Origin: Gorsachius magnificus
Lineage: Eukaryota > Chordata > Aves > Pelecaniformes > Ardeidae
DNA: 64,000 nucleotides
Assembly (NCBI GenBank): GCA_034008185.1
Contig: CM067082.1
Coordinates: forward strand, 97,707,311-97,771,310
Direction: 5' to 3'
Positions within the stretch are counted from its first letter, which is position 1. Each line of letters starts with the position of its first letter. Made by a program: the position numbers and the translations under genes. A model generated the notes under the pieces. The model worked only from the letters and a program-made list of their open reading frames with translations. It did not search any database and had not been told where the DNA came from. Of this stretch, positions 62,001 through 64,000 are shown piece by piece.

Positions 62001-63445
62001 TCAGAAATTAGGCATTAAAGGTGGTAACTCCCAAACATTTCTAATAATTCCTTCTGAAATTCTGAAAGCAGTTCACCAAGAGATCCTGAGCTCTCTTGCG
62101 AATGTGAACAGACATGAAAACTCAGAAACCGATCCGGCCATGCAGTTAAACACAAGCCTTATTTTTGTTGCACTAGAAATCTGGTTGAGTACTCTGCCAG
62201 CTCAGATACTCAAGACCTGTCCCATGTCACTGACAGCTTTCCGACTGACTTCAGAAGAAGTATTGGCTTTTCCTTTCAGCAACTGCTATCTCACAGGCTT
62301 CTTTTGTTTTTGTTATTTTGTACTCCTGCTAACTTTGTGCTTTAAAAAAGCTTTTACTGTTTCTCTCCTTGCACTGATCAGACTGTAAGTCACACGAGGC
62401 CACCCAAGCAGTGTGACATTTTGAAGAGTAATTAAAAAGCAACAGGCATCCCCCACCCCTTATGTCTACTTTCCCCCATTTATTTACATTTACATATTTA
62501 TTCATGATTTAGATTTGGCCTGAAAACTCAGTGAAGATGGGATTAAAAGGAGCTAAGAGCTAAAAAAAGCCTATACAGAGTTCTGGAAAAAGCCAATCAT
62601 AAACAGGGTTGGTAAACAGGTAGAGAAGCAGAGTCATGATTGTCATTAGTCACAACTATTATGCCACACTGAGATGTAAAACCCACTGAATTTGAGATGA
62701 GTTAGTCTATGACTGTCAGAAACCCTTAACTGCTGTATGAAGCCAATCATCAGTACAAGGTAATGGTTCTTGTATGCAGGCAATGGGGATACACTGTATG
62801 AATCTACATCTTAACTTAGATGACAGAAGTACTTGCAGAAGCTGTACTGCTTCGTTAACCCCACAGTCACCTGATTAAACAAACAAATTAATGGATTTCT
62901 AAGTCCTATTATAAAACTAGCTCAAATCCATAAAACATAAGAAGTCCTTATTAATCCATAGTAGAAAGTATTCACAGTCCACACCCTTTTTCCTCTGCCA
63001 CCAACCTCAGTGTTACGCTCCTACAATAGTTTTCATATCCTGTAATTATATAAGTAAGTTTAGAAGTAGTCCAGAGCTGTAGTGACGCAGATATGATAAC
63101 TTTAAAAACGACACATGCAAAATACCTCCAGAATTTAAAGTTTTGTTCAGCAGCAATATGGGAAAAATCAGCTAGAGGGCTGAACAGTGATTTCTTACTC
63201 CTGTGTCACTAACTGACATGGGCCTCAAGCTGTGGGTGAGGCTGTGATCCCTCTGGGAGGCATCCCTGTAAGCATGGCTTTAGTGGGAGCAGGACTAGCG
63301 TCAGCACAGAATTCAGACGGCTCAAAGCCAGAGAACCGAATTAACCTTCTCCTAACAGTTCTGTTAAATACTTTCTGCTTAGCAATAAAAAATTTGGAAA
63401 ACGAGTCAAAAAAGCTAACAAAAATAAGGCAACAAAATTAATTCA

Positions 63446-63484
63446 CATATATATATACATACATATATATACATACGTATGTAT
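63446..63484 (+). repeat. (TA)n / (CATA)n microsatellite
   Basis: Two blocks of ATATATATACATACAT pattern ending in ACATACGTATGTA. Confidence 0.8.
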
Positions 63485-64000
63485 CTAGGAAAACAATCTA
63501 TTTGCATCATGTACTTTTCACATACAATAACTTATTACCACATTAGAAATATACCCTGGGTAACGTCAATGGGCCAGATTCACCTCCTTTACCTTCCATA
63601 GTGTTGCACTTGCATACAGCAGTGATGGATTTGACACTTGGTCCTTCTTGATGACAATACTACATCAAACGCAGTATCAGAGAATACCCATTGAATGTCA
63701 GATATTACACCATTATGGACTAGAATATCTGCTTGCTTTTTATATTACAGTAAGTAGAGTTTATTGCTTCTAATGACCAGAAGGTACCTTATGAAGACAG
63801 CATAGATGTTGATAACACTTTTCATACACTGTATTATGGATCTTGGAACACTGAGGTTGGCAGATCACAATCATTAAATTATTTTTCTTCTTTATTTGCT
63901 GTTTGCATTTTGATTTTGCTTTGCTGAACGCACATGCAACTAGTGGATTTAACTCTGTGCCAGAAGTGATATGTCAAAAACATTTTAGAAAACTTACAGT

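Larger units (their letters stand above)
48800..64000. other. Intergenic DNA beyond the sororin-like gene
   Basis: About 15 kb. Contains the CR1 fragment, the 170-bp inverted repeat and microsatellites. Sequences such as CCATTTGACATCAGTGGG (about 59253) and GTCAATGGGCCAGATTC (about 63566) recall very old amniote repeats. Upstream exons of the sororin-like gene or parts of a neighbouring gene could lie here, but none is convincing. Confidence 0.45.

Noticed and set aside
61987..62388. 133-codon plus-strand frame ending in a hydrophobic stretch
   Set aside because: No recognisable family, no supporting signals, and the hydrophobic end comes from a T-rich tract.
1..64000. Bacterial, phage, CRISPR or toxin-antitoxin type systems
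   Set aside because: Everything readable is vertebrate genomic DNA: spliced genes, CpG islands, CR1 and an LTR. No regularly spaced repeat array or operon structure exists.

Overview
This is vertebrate nuclear DNA, almost certainly from a bird. Genes are short coding exons in long introns with canonical GT/AG junctions and CpG-island promoters. The repeats include a CR1 3' end of the avian type and an LTR that I recognise from memory as a family common in neoavian birds. Nothing bacterial, phage-like or CRISPR-like is visible.

The core is the tail-to-tail IGFBP3/IGFBP1 pair known from other tetrapods. IGFBP3 is on the + strand in four coding exons (4594-4900, 8813-9042, 11713-11832, 18087-18212) with polyadenylation signals near 18750 and 18829. 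IGFBP1 is on the - strand in four coding exons (34849-34560, 33034-32856, 30514-30386, 29191-29060), with a TATA box and an HNF1-like site just upstream. Both encode secreted proteins that bind insulin-like growth factors: an N-terminal cysteine-rich domain, a variable linker, and a C-terminal thyroglobulin type-1 domain with the CWCV motif. The C-terminal halves are intact. Both first exons are short in the GC-rich N-domain: IGFBP3 lacks about 31 residues in frame, and IGFBP1 has a frame break at a 12-C run plus missing segments. Assembly collapse and real lineage change both remain possible.

About 12 kb beyond IGFBP1 is a third coding locus on the - strand (48781-47227): a 183-codon exon spliced to a 29-codon last exon, followed by AATAAA. 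Its C-terminus matches the spacing of the C-terminal motif of sororin (CDCA5), the cohesin-protecting protein, so I call it a tentative sororin-like gene.

The rest is intergenic or intronic. It holds a solo-LTR-like element flanked by an unusual duplication of about 80-100 bp beside IGFBP1 exon 3, two CR1 fragments, several ancient SINE-like remnants, a 170-bp near-palindrome at 57262-57431, a perfect 84-bp tandem duplication in IGFBP3 intron 1, a second CpG-rich block just before IGFBP3 exon 2, and simple repeats. No further gene could be supported between 48.8 and 64 kb or in the first 3.5 kb.
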